A stretch of DNA of 64,000 nt from Neostapfia colusana (lineage: Eukaryota > Streptophyta > Magnoliopsida > Poales > Poaceae), in the NCBI GenBank assembly GCA_030760725.1, contig JASWHV010000005.1, forward strand, positions 87,550,622 through 87,614,621, in the 5' to 3' direction. The notes beneath the pieces were generated by a model. The model had not been told where the DNA came from. It saw only the letters and a list, made by a program, of their open reading frames with translations, and did no database searches. Position numbers and translations under genes: made by a program. Positions 23,269 through 34,019 of this stretch are shown in pieces; positions within the stretch are counted from its first letter, which is position 1; each line of letters opens with the position of its first letter.

Positions 23269-23961
23269 GTGGCGGCAGCTGCAGCGCGCGCGGTTACCCG
23301 AGCTGAGCTCTCAGTCGGTTTCTTTTGTTTCAGTGGCTGACATGTGGGTCCCACCCGGGGTTTTAACCTCTGAAATTCACTCCTAATCACTGTTGTAAAC
23401 AGTGAGCCCCAAAATACCCATGGTGATTCAAATTATTCACCCATGAGCCATTTGAATTGAGTAGGATTCAAATTGGGTTTGGTTTGAATGAATTTCAACA
23501 CATGTTCAGTTTGAAATTCAAATAAAGTTTGAATTTGCCCCACTTAGCTCATGTCAAGATCAACTCCAAATGGAGTGAAAATTGGTGTGTGAGCTCACAA
23601 CAATGTGATGACTAAGAATGTGCTTCCCACTTTTGAATTCATGGGATAAAAACAGTTTGAATTTGAATATGGTTTCAAACTGCCCTCTTCCTAACTATAC
23701 CCAAAATGACCTCAAAAAGGTTTTGAATTTGGGTGAAACTTGGCATGGACATCCTTAGCAATGTGTAGGAGTTTTCATATGTCCAGCCCCTCTATATCAC
23801 ATGTGGGAAATACTCCTTTTGCAATATGTGAGTTTGTTCTCTAATGAGCATGTTGATGGTGGTTACTTGCTCTTCATTTGTGTTCATCAACTTTCCTCAA
23901 ATGAGGTGTGTGGTGTGGTGATGAACACTTCAATTATGTGTCAAAAACTGAGGCCCTTACA
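23269..23961 (-). repeat. E1 5' LTR, right part
   Basis: Starts with the CACTA1 duplication GTG (23269-23271) and then matches 3649-4338 of the partner LTR to GGCCCTTACA at 23961. The E0 sequence resumes after AGCAC (23962-23966). This is the U3-side end in element orientation. Confidence 0.92.
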
Positions 23962-25320
23962 AGCACTCGGTGGAAAAGGCTTCCAGTTGATGCTTAACCA
24001 CATATGATGCACTTATGAAGTTGTGGGTTGCACCCGAATCAAATAATATGATGATTGCTTGATCGTTGAGAGTGAACGTACCCGCCAGCACGTTGTCTCC
24101 CTCTGGGGCGTCCTCATTGTCAAGGTTGCGAACGCCCCCGGTTCGCTGACCAACCTTCTTGACCGAAGGTCGGCCTCGAGCACCGCCCTGGAACTGGGCT
24201 TGCCCGCTGCTCTGCTGCCCCTGGGGACAGTCCTTCGAGAAATGGCCCGCCTGGCCACACGTAAAGCAAGTGTAGCGAGGCGATCCTCCACTGATCGGCG
24301 GACGGAATCCCGGGGCGCGTTGTGGCGGTGGAAACGCCTGGGGTACCATCTGCTGCTGCTGTTGCAGTCGTGGTGGTGGCATCGGCGGTCGGAATGGGAG
24401 TGACTGGAAAGAACGACCCCCGAACTGTTGAGGTCGCGCCGGTGGATGCCACTGCTGACCGGATGGTGTCCGATACGCCATGAGGTATTTCTGGGGAGCT
24501 CCACCCCCACTGCTGGGTGGAGTGCTGCGCTTCCGCTGCTCAGCCGCCAACTCCCGCTGAGCGTCTTCTTGCATGATCGCAGCATTAACGAGATCGTTGA
24601 AGGTGCCGCGATTGCATTGGACGAGATGCGTCTTCATCTCGGGGTGTAACCCCCGAGAGAATTGCTCTCGCTTCTTCTCCTCGGTGGAGACGTAATCCGA
24701 CGCATATTGCGCCAGATGGTTGAAGGCACGGGAGTAGTCGTGGGCACTCCTCCCGCCCTACTTCAGCTCCAAGAACTCTTGGAACTTCCGCTTCATTATC
24801 CCGGGAGGGATATGGTAGGCGCGGAACGCCTCCGGGAATTCTTCCCACTCCACGGCATGGCCAGCCGGCAGTGAGGCAACATAGTTTGCCCACCACGCAC
24901 CAGCGGCACCGTGAAGCTGCTGCGCCGCGAACAGAGTCTTCTGCCGCTCCGTACATTGGAGCAGCCCGAACTTGGACTCAATTGTCCGCAGCCAGTTGAC
25001 AGCCTCAAGGGGTTCTGCTGCTTCAGTGAACACCGGAGGGTGCGTACTCATGAAGTCCGAGTATGTCACATCACGGGGCTCACGAGGCACCCTCTCTTGA
25101 CGCCCCCCCCCGCCTGGGACGTATTCTGCACGATCGTGCGGAGCAGGTCAGTCTGCTCTTCACGATTACCCACCAGGGACGCGATCACATCCGCTACCGT
25201 AAGCGGAGGCGGCAGTGGTGGTTGTTGCTGTGGGGTGCTGTCATAGGCAGGTGGCTGGGAGTCATCACCCCCCTGCTGGCTAGAGCCACCAATCTCATGC
25301 GTGGTCCGAGGGCAAACCAT
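23962..25320 (-). pseudogene. E0 gag and N-terminal protease, disabled
   Basis: The likely start is the Met at 25320 (MVCPRTTHEIGGSSQQ), aligned with MTRTRANPDVGGTSQG of E3. The frame shifts near a run of C at about 25105-25112. A retrotransposon gag core follows (THPPVF, NWLRTIESKFGLLQC, WWANYV, AYHIPPGIMKRK). A TAG at 24758-24760 replaces a Gln. The rest is open to 23962, with a Pro/Gln-rich stretch, the zinc knuckle CFTCGQAGHFSKDC, and the protease motif LFDSGATHNFIS. E1 interrupts protease here; the continuation is at 1-285. Confidence 0.85.
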
Positions 25321-26470
25321 CTGCAACCATATGACAATAAACATCAGTCCCGCAACATACTTCATGCAGTCCAATAAAATAGGCGTAAACCATAATGACC
25401 GTAAAACATGCGATACATCTCATATACAGCTAATGTAATAACTTTGCACAAGCTACACCATTACCAGACCAAATACAAGCTAGTTAACTCCAAATTGACG
25501 GACTTCCTCTTTGGAAGTTCATCTCAACTAGGTTTGGTCACTACGAGACGTTAATATCGCTTTGTCATCACGTATACTACCCTTTTATCTTCAATACGAC
25601 ACAAACATGGTCTCTAGCAAAAGAAACTTGACTAGGACATATACTCAAATCTTTCACTAGTTGAAGATAACCACTCATGAGTATGTTCTACCCCAATGGA
25701 AGTAGTTAAACCCCTAGGGTACAACAAACTCCCAAATGAGTTCAACTGTCATCCCTCTGCCAGAATGACCAGTTTCTACATATACCAGATTTTGATCTGA
25801 TGCTGGGCATTTTCATGACTCAAGATGAATACCAAAGTTAAATTTAACTTCAGTATCTTTCCAACGAGTATTTATTTTCCCTCATATCAGCTCTGGTTAA
25901 AAAATTATGATAATTCAAAGTCAACAGAATTTCTGGAAGAATTTCAACAGCACCTCCTTTGGAAGTTGCTGTTTTCAACTCACATTTTCACTGAGTTCCG
26001 TGCTTAAATTACATAAACTTTGAATTACAAAGATGTAATAAATCTCCTACCCTTTCCAAAGATGTATGATATGAAAATGTTAGATTTTTCTACAGGAAGT
26101 TATGCTTGAAAAACAGAACAGTCCAGAGAGTGTTTTGAATCTGTCCTGGTTCTGGACAGTTTACATTCCTCTGGAATTTAAGACATATTAAGTTGTGATT
26201 AAGCTCTGAGAGTATACATCATAGTTGTAGAGTGCTTAAACACCTTTCCAGAACTATATCCCACACCCCCATAGGCTAAATACTATGTGAGTTATGCTTT
26301 GTCAAAATTCAGCAAACTTGCTGCCCAAAACAGAGCACACTGTCTTTCAATCCCCTTGAACTACACTGATCAACTATTGAATTTTTCTACCCAACTAGGG
26401 TCCTACATGTAGAAATTTGGTGATTTTAGTTCCTGGTTATCGTTATCTTTCATGCACATGCTTATGATAT
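25321..26470 (-). other. E0 leader, inner part
   Basis: AT-rich sequence without genes. 25780-26300 is recognisably homologous to the ORF-X-distal leader of E1 and E3 (for example CAAAGTTAAATTTAACTTCA). Only about 400 bp separate it from gag, and no ORF-X frame is present. The last five bases, GATAT (26466-26470), are the target duplication of the solo LTR. Confidence 0.6.
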
Positions 26471-29400
26471 TGTCACACCCGGTTTCTCCGAAGAACAACC
26501 AAGTGAATATCACATGTATGCCAGGATCATTTTCTCATACATGTGATGACAAATAGTGAAGCATCATTTATTACAAGCCAGGTGTCGAATATAAATAAGC
26601 CTTACATAGCAAATGTCCCGATGGACAATAATAAGTTCATCACAAGTAAATAAACTAGCAGCGGAATATTATTCTTGGGGGCTCCGTCACAGGCGTTGCC
26701 TGGGGGACTCCATGAACCTAGAAACCTTCTTCGGGTCCAAAGTCTTGATTATTAAACACCACTTCATTATCTTGACCTGAGCAGCAATATAAACCAACAA
26801 ATATGCAAGGTCGAGTACCGATGGTACTCAGCAAGTGTGCGAAAGTTACGTCATGCATGGCTAGAGCAAGGAGAGATCAAACTCATGGTTAAAGCACTAC
26901 GCAATTAATACCTATCACCTTAGCTTATTAAGCACCTACATGACTACAAAGGTGAAATGGTCCCAATCTCCCATCCCATCATCATAATCAAATAACCATA
27001 ACATCATTTCCAATGTTAAGCTCCCCGCTTAACATCCACAACTTCCAAAGCCATCATCCTCTAATCATGAATAAGTCCAAGCCGCTCTTGACCGTGAGCA
27101 CGACTGTCATGACAGTTTTGACTCTGCAGAGTTTGCACGTACCCACATGTAGTGATTTCATCCCCCGTTGCCGGGTGGACTAAAAGAACCTCCATTATGC
27201 CAGTGGCCACGAACCACATTCACACTTCCCAGGTGTGTAGCCAGGAGATCACTACGAAGCCTTTACAAAGGGATTCCCGACGAGCGTGGGCCCACTGAGG
27301 TTTCACCCCTAACAGCATACAAGAGGCTCCAACCCTGCTGCAGTGGCCCCCTCTTGAGCCTTGCGGTTCATATGGTAGTCCAGCTGACACCTATTCCCCG
27401 CACCATCCAACACACCCATACTACACCGGGGATACACCTAATTAATTGGCCAAGCTGCCCCATCTCAGCATGTGGTTGGCACGGTAAAGCCAGGTTACAT
27501 GCTCCATGAACCGGTCCTTAGGATCCAGGCAAGTACTAAACACAAACCCGAGTCTCGTGCACCCAGCGCCAACCAAAACATCCAACTTGCCTTGATCCCT
27601 ACCTCTACATAACTCACAATATCTCATTCAAGAGTATGGTAAAAAAACTGATGATCTCATATCCCAAATATCCCATTCTAAGCATGGCTAAGCATATGCA
27701 TAATAATAAATGACATGATAAAATGAATCCCAACCCAAGCTACAAGGAAACAAGGTAATGCAATTCTAGGGAAACATCCTAGCATGGGTTTCATATTTTC
27801 AATTGACAATGCAAATAATTCTATCTACACATCCTAGTATAGGAACAAAGTGGTCAAGGACACTTGCCTTCTTCCTGCTGCTCTTGGAATGGGTAGTCCT
27901 GATCTTGGAAAGGAAGAACTTGCTCTGGAGCAGGTTCTACTCATACCATCACACATAGCAAAAGAAAACAACAATTCATAAGACATAGTTCACACTTCCA
28001 CTTCATACAAACCACACACTCACATTTATGAAAGCCATTCTAATTTCTATGTGTTGTGGTTACTCTATGTGTGTTGATTTTGGCTGACATGCACTTTTAA
28101 ACATGTGCATATGATTTCTACCTTTGTATTCATATTTATGTTTGTATACAATATATGAGTTTCCAATTTAAATAAATTCCTTATATTCAATTGATACACC
28201 TTTTAGCTACCAAGTGTGCATGAAAGGTATTTTCCTACTCCATATGTGTCTTCAGACCTTCTACCAACCCTAAACTGAATTCTTTGGATTTTAGAAACTT
28301 CATTTATCATTTTCTAGTTATTCATACCTAGCTTGCTATATTTTCAGATTTATTTCCTATGCCCAAATGTGAACTTTATTATGAAAATAGTAAGACACCA
28401 CATCTAAACAGAATAAGTTTTGGTTCTAAAATACTAAATAATATATTTTGAACTTCTCCTGTGATGTGAACTAATTTAAATTTATTTTATCAATTTTCAG
28501 AATTATTCTCTACTTAAAAATGTATCCCTATTACTAATAAATGTGAATAATCAGTTAAACAGATTCATTTCAGCCAAAAATCTATTTTTATCTCACTCCA
28601 AAGTTTTCCAAGACTAGGAAAGTTTTTAATTTGAATTTACAATGTGTTTGTCCCATCTTTTAAATTTTAAATACCCATCACATAGTCAAATTCCTAAATT
28701 TAATATCACATAGGGTTAAAAAGGTAAACTCACCCCACTACAGGGTCTATTATATTATTTTAAGAATTTCCAGGGGTCTAACTACACATAACAGAGGGGT
28801 TTTCCTAATTTTTATTAAGTCCAGGGGCTAAAACTGATTTTTAAGTGAATTTACATGATTTTCTGAAGTTCCAGGGGCTAGATCAGAAGTTTCCGGGGCT
28901 AGCTCGTATTTTCCGAGAACCCCAGGGGGTAGCGCGTAAGAATCCCGGCCTTTATAACGCGGGGCTGACGTGGACCGTCCGATTTAAAATAGACGGCTGA
29001 GATTATAACGTCGAACCGGTACGCGGGGATTTAAATTCTACCGTGCGATTTAAAATAGACGGCGCACAAGCGGCCACGTCGCTCTGATCGAACGCGGGCG
29101 GCGCTGCCCGGCGGCGCACGGCGGCGGGAGGCGGCGATCTCGCCGGAGAGTTTCGGATCTTCGTCAATTCTTCCTAAAACTGTGATTTTATGACATAGAT
29201 CGGTAGAGGGGCGGTCGGGGATCTCACCTCGGGGGTTTTCTTGAGCTCGGAGGTCCTGGAAAGCGGTCGGCGACGAGGTCCGAGGTGAATTCACGGCGAG
29301 TCTCGTTGGCGCTGTGTTTGAAGCGCAAACCACCGGATTTTCTGCACCTGCGCGGTTCCCCGGAGGCGGTGGATCAAGATCAGCGCGTTAGATTAGAAAT

Positions 29401-29894
29401 CCCGAGCGAAGATCGAGCGAAATTGGCCGGAGAAGCTCGGGTTCTCACCGGGGGGAAAAACGGCGGATCATGGGGAAAAACGGGGAGATGCCGGGGTTTA
29501 TATAGCCGGGGAAGGGCAGCAGGTTCGTTTAGATCGAGTTGGAGCCTTCTGGGACCGGGAGTCGGGCTGGAGGACGCGGAAATCGGGTCGGTTACGATCG
29601 CGCGCGAGCGGGGAACAGTCCGGGGTCGGCACGAGCGGGGGTTGGGGATGACAGGTGGGTCCCGCCTGTCTGTGAGAGGTACGCGGGCGCGCGGCTGCGG
29701 GCTTGGCGCGGGGGTTGAGTGGGCCGGCTGGTGGGTTTCGGCCCACTGGCCGGGAAAGTTTATTTTTTCTTTTTCTTTTTCATTTCTGTTTTGAGTTTAA
29801 TTTGAATTCCAGTTTGAATTTGAATTTTTGCAACACATGCAATACGTCCAAAAATTTTTAAATTCCCCTCTTAACAGGATTTTGGGGTGTTACA
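26471..29894 (-). mobile_element. Solo LTR of an unrelated gypsy-type family, 3424 bp
   Basis: Begins TGTCACACCCGG and ends GGGGTGTTACA, with a perfect GATAT duplication at 26466-26470 and 29895-29899. There is no internal region or PBS. It is inserted in the E0 leader. Minus orientation is suggested by a TATATAAA box on that strand (29497-29504) about 390 bp from the TGTAACACCCC end. Its sequence does not match the other LTRs here. A solo LTR is the usual product of unequal recombination between the two LTRs of one element. Confidence 0.85.
29497..29504 (-). promoter_or_regulatory. Putative TATA box of the solo LTR
   Basis: TATATAAA on the minus strand in a GC-rich context, at a position consistent with the U3/R boundary. 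Orientation of the LTR rests mainly on this. Confidence 0.45.
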
Positions 29895-30733
29895 GATATG
29901 TCGGTACTACGTTCCTCACAAAAAGAAAATCCTAGCCGGATTATACCAGAATATACGTCTCAATTGTGGCACTAAACGGTCTCTTGCACACATATACTAC
30001 ACGGGATACACACGTGGTTAGTACCTGCAGAAAAACACCCAGTAATGATGCATTCAAAGGTTATTTTTATTTCAGGTAGGTCCATATTTGAAAGTAAATA
30101 CAAACACTCGTATCATTGCCATACGGCCGTCCCTGAGTTAAGTAACGTCTCAAGGTACGTGATCGAGTTTTAACACCACACGACGGGGAACCCGAGTAGA
30201 GCACGAATGGGTCATCACGGTTGGGAATTTTATCACCCCAACAGATACCACCTACTTTCCTGCAAGGCACGCCGATGGCAAGCGCTGCGTATGTCCTCCT
30301 GGCCTATTTCCAGACGAACACACTATCGCGTTACTAACCACATGATGGGGTCTCCACTTGCTTGCCTAATGCATGCTAGGGATCAGCGTTTCATATGAAC
30401 TCAGGGACATGAAGAGTCTAAGAGTTTGATATTAACGTCTCACACCAAGCTGTGAGACCTATCCCTGAACCATGTTCCTCGTCAGGGGAGCTAACCGAAA
30501 TTGAACCGCTTTCGGTGGCGTTCCTTACCATTTTTACCTGAGCGTAGGTGCTTCTTTACATAAGTAAAATTCAGAATTATAACACCTATGTTAGTCTTGC
30601 CACTTTAAGTAACTATGCTAATATAGTCCTTACTTGGGCAAACTAGTGAATCCTCACCGTAAACCTAAGTTTTCCTGTAATACAGCCCTTAATTAGTGTG
30701 CTATCCCCAATGCAGCTCTTATACCAGCTTGTG
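29895..30733 (-). other. E0 leader, outer part, with primer-binding site
   Basis: 29897-30060 is similar to the leader of E1 (10544 onward). No genes. The PBS at 30715-30726 reads TGGTATAAGAGC on the minus strand, one mismatch from the initiator-Met form TGGTATCAGAGC of E3. TTGTG (30729-30733) is the E2 target duplication. Confidence 0.65.
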
Positions 30734-31650
30734 TGATGTGGACATCACTCCTGCAGATATACACAACACTCACATGGTAGACATGCAAGGTCCAATTACT
30801 AGAGCTCGAGCACGAAAATTGAATTTAGAGGTGAGCTCGTTCCTGAACAATTCTTTATATGTAAATTTTGAGAGTATGTTGCTACCTAATGGATTAATTA
30901 TGATTAGGAACCATGGAGAGGACATGGAGATACATGGAGAGGGGTTTGGAGGCGTGGAGGACCAGAAAATACACCAACAAGAAGTTAGAGACCGAGCCCA
31001 ACTCAAACTCGAATCCAACTCGGGCCCAGGAGCAGTCCACCTTAAAATGGATGCACAGAAGGCATACGGACTCTGTTTTTGAAGTTCTACATATGCACGG
31101 AAAGCTGAGAGGATAACTTTCCAATGGAACTGGCCCCACGTCAAAATTCCCTCGGAGTCGACGGGAAACTTCGAAACAATATAAAGTTTAGAGTCTGTCT
31201 GGGTGTTGCATCACCGAGTTGGGCCATTGGGCCTTGTATCGAGTCCAAGTCCATTATGTACGTGTATTAGGGTTAGGTCACGACCCCAGCACCCCCCTGG
31301 TCGTCCTCCACCTCCTTTATACCCCCTAGCCGCCGTCACAAACAGCTGGGTTTTGCTTAGTTACAATCTGTCATTGAACAGTGTCGCCGATCATCGGTTG
31401 TGAGACCCCAAATTCGTGATCAATTCAGTTTTGATTGCAACTTCTCTGTTCTTGCTTGTGTTCTTGTTGCGCTTGCAGGGATAAGCCTTCGTGGCTAGGT
31501 CATTCGTGTGACACGGGTGATAACCAACGGAGCAGTGGTGTAGTGATTGCGGGGTTTCGTTCGTTCGGAGCCTTGGATCATCAACGTCGAGATCTCCACC
31601 CAATCAAGTTTACCCTACCTCTCGGAAGATCGGGACTCATCCTCCTATCA
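30734..31650 (+). repeat. E2 5' LTR
   Basis: TG...CA bounded, followed two bases later by the PBS. It contains a copy of the C-terminal pol extension (ITRARARKLN at about 30793), as expected if the coding frame overlaps the 3' LTR. Confidence 0.9.
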
Positions 31651-31652
31651 AT

Positions 31653-31662
31653 TGGTATCAGA
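31653..31662 (+). other. E2 primer-binding site (initiator Met tRNA)
   Basis: TGGTATCAGA starts two bases after the LTR end at 31650. Confidence 0.85.
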
Positions 31663-32749
31663 TTTCCAGGTTCACCGTGAGGTATACTTGTGTGCCCTTT
31701 AGATTTATTTTGTTTCAGTCCTATCGTCCACAAAAAGCCACAAAAAAAATTTTAGTTTCCCTGACCTACAACCCTTGCTCAACCTTTTGCACAATTTAGT
31801 TTCGGAGTCCGTAGTTCTGAGTTCGCGTCCTAGGTTGAGTCTGGTTGCTGGTTTAGATTTGTTTTGGTTCAGTTTTGTTTCTTCCATCCGCTGCCATCTA
31901 CAAAAAACCAATCTACAAAAGAATTTCATCCACCGATTCGTTTCTGTTGCAGTTTCCACCACCAACAAAACCTGATTCGGGGTATCCTCCTTAAAACGGG
32001 CATAACTTTTCGCTTGTAACTATGATTGAGGCGCATTTTTTTTCCCAAGAAAGGTCTCGAAAAAGTCCACATACGGCGTTTTCAAAAAAAAAAGTAAGAA
32101 GGCCCTCGCTTCGAACTCAGAAGTTCCAGCACCAGTTTTTCCAATCACTCCTGAATTTGTGCCGATCTCATCTTTCATCGGTTTGAGCTAATACTTGGTG
32201 CTGTTTCTATTCTTGTGCCACTGGTTGAGAAAAAAATATCAAAAAAAAGAGAAAAAAAAGATTTTGATTTCTACTAGTGCTTCAAGACAAAAACAGGAGG
32301 CTAAGGGGTGTGCTATTTCTATGCGAGTGCTGGATACTTGCTGATATTATCCTTGTTGTTCATCATCATTCATCCTTGTCCTTGCTTGTTTCCACAACTG
32401 TTCTAATACATTCTTAGGCCAGCAACTAGGTGAAATTCTTCGGACACTTATTCAACATTGCTATCTGTTACTAACTTGTGTGCCACATACATATACTGCA
32501 TTTGAGCCTTCCAAGCTCCACCTTCTCTCGAGCAGAACAGGTAACCTTTGCAATCACACCCACTCTCTGCTTCCTTCACACCGGCCACCGTTGGCCACCT
32601 GCAGTGCCGGTAAGAAACTTGTAAGAGCGGGGTAAGACGCATCTTACTGATCGATTTTCCACCCACTTCGGAGAGCGTAGTAATAGGGTTCTTCACGATC
32701 TTTTTGTCTTCGTTTCTGTTTTGTACTAACAATGACAGGATAGAAGCCT
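31663..32749 (+). other. E2 5' leader
   Basis: About 1.1 kb of untranslated sequence with several A runs (around 32085 and 32225-32260) and T-rich tracts. No convincing gene. Confidence 0.6.
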
Positions 32750-34019
32750 ATGGATAAGACCTCTGGTTCTACACCTCTGGATGATGATGAGTGCGTGTCC
32801 CATATGGAACTAAAGGACATGATGCGGGCAATGACCGAAGCTTTCAACAATTACCAGACCACTACAACAGCCACCTTTCCGAGGCTCCATACAAGTGTTG
32901 CTGGTCTGACCACACGGTTGGGTGAGATGGAGACTCGTCTTCCCCAACAAGCTACACCCTCTATCATCCTTGATGGTGATGCACATGCTCACTACGACAC
33001 AGAGGATGACTTCACTAACAATGAGGTTGATGCACAGCAGCGCCGTCGCCCTCGGCGAAATCGTCAAGGTATGGGAGGTAGACCTCGTCCTCATGCTCCT
33101 GAACAAGATAATGATCCTTATGCTAAGATTAAGTTTTCTATTCCAACATTTTATGGATCTTATGATGCTGAGACTTACTTGGATTGGGAGATGACGGTAG
33201 AACAAAATTTTAGCTCTCATCTTGTTCCTGAGCGACATAGAGTTAGACAAGCCACTAGTGAGTTTAAAAATTTTGCTATAATTTGGTGGAATGAACTTGT
33301 CAATACACGTAATGCACCACAGACATGGGCTGCGTTAAAAGAAGAGATGCGCGCTAGGTTTGTTCCTCCTTCATATAGACGTGATCTTCTTAAGAAATTG
33401 CAACGCTTTGATCAGGGTAACATGACTGTCCAAGAGTACTACCAAGAGTTGCAGAAAGGTATGCTTCGTTGTGGGGTAGTTGAGGATCAGGAAGACCAAA
33501 TTGTTAGGTTTTATGGGGGCTTGCGGTGTGAGATCCAGGACATAGTTGACTACAAGGAATATCATTCTATTCAACATTTATTTCAACTTGCCATGTTAGC
33601 AGAAAAAGAAGTGCAGGGTCACCAACACCAGCGGCAGAACAACACCTTCACGCCACGACAATTTCCGGTGCCATCCAAAGCAGCACCCTCCTCGAGCGTA
33701 CGTGATTCTACACCACCCTCCATGGGTGTTGTACGCAGCAGCATCACACCTTCTACATCACGGGGACAAGATTACAGCAAGTCCTAGATGCCTCCAGGTG
33801 TTGCAGCAAAGGCAGCTGCACCCAACACTTCGACAAGTCGCAGCTCCGACATCAAGTGCCACCGCTGCCAGGGACTTGGCCATATGCAACGAGATTGCCC
33901 CAGCAAACGGGCGATCATTGCCACTGCTGATGGTGGGTATGTTAGTGCTTCTGATATTGAAGATGAAAATATTATTGCAACTAACATTTCAGGTTCGGAT
34001 GATGGTGCTGAGGAGGTTC
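32750..34019 (+). pseudogene. E2 gag (5' part of split gag-pol)
   Basis: The start MDKTSGSTPLDDDE is at 32750. The retrotransposon gag core includes KIKFSIPTFYGSYDAETYLDWE, FKNFAIIWWNEL, RARFVPPSYRRDL and VQEYYQELQKGM. A TAG at 33785-33787 interrupts the same frame, which then continues with the zinc knuckle KCHRCQGLGHMQRDC near 33859 and an acidic linker up to the E3 insertion (target GGTTC, 34015-34019). The remainder of the polyprotein resumes at 49451. Codon use is AT-rich, unlike the GC-rich E1 and E3 genes. Confidence 0.9.

Larger units (their letters stand above)
286..23961 (-). mobile_element. E1: full-length Tekay/Del-like chromovirus with a nested CACTA
   Basis: The LTRs are 286-4338 and 11159-14521 plus 23272-23961. 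Both are 4053 bp once the CACTA and its duplicated GTG are removed. The duplication AGCAC flanks the element (281-285 and 23962-23966). Orientation is minus: PBS at 11145-11154, ORF-X, gag-pol, then the polypurine tract at 4339-4352. The two LTRs differ at roughly 2-3% of sites in stretches compared by eye, so E1 is older than E3 of the same family. The element is coding-dead (see the gag-pol entry). Clade placement rests on the chromodomain, initiator-Met primer, fused gag-pol and long LTRs. Confidence 0.9.

Noticed and set aside
27168..27509. 113-codon plus-strand frame in the solo LTR
   Set aside because: No recognisable domain and no start or splice support; inside an LTR.
29285..29794. 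169-codon plus-strand frame in the solo LTR
   Set aside because: GC-rich LTR sequence in the antisense direction, with no domain.
30696..31082. 128-codon plus-strand frame across the E0 leader and E2 5' LTR
   Set aside because: The start codon is in E0 and the rest is the LTR copy of the pol C-terminus; a chimera of the insertion, not a gene.
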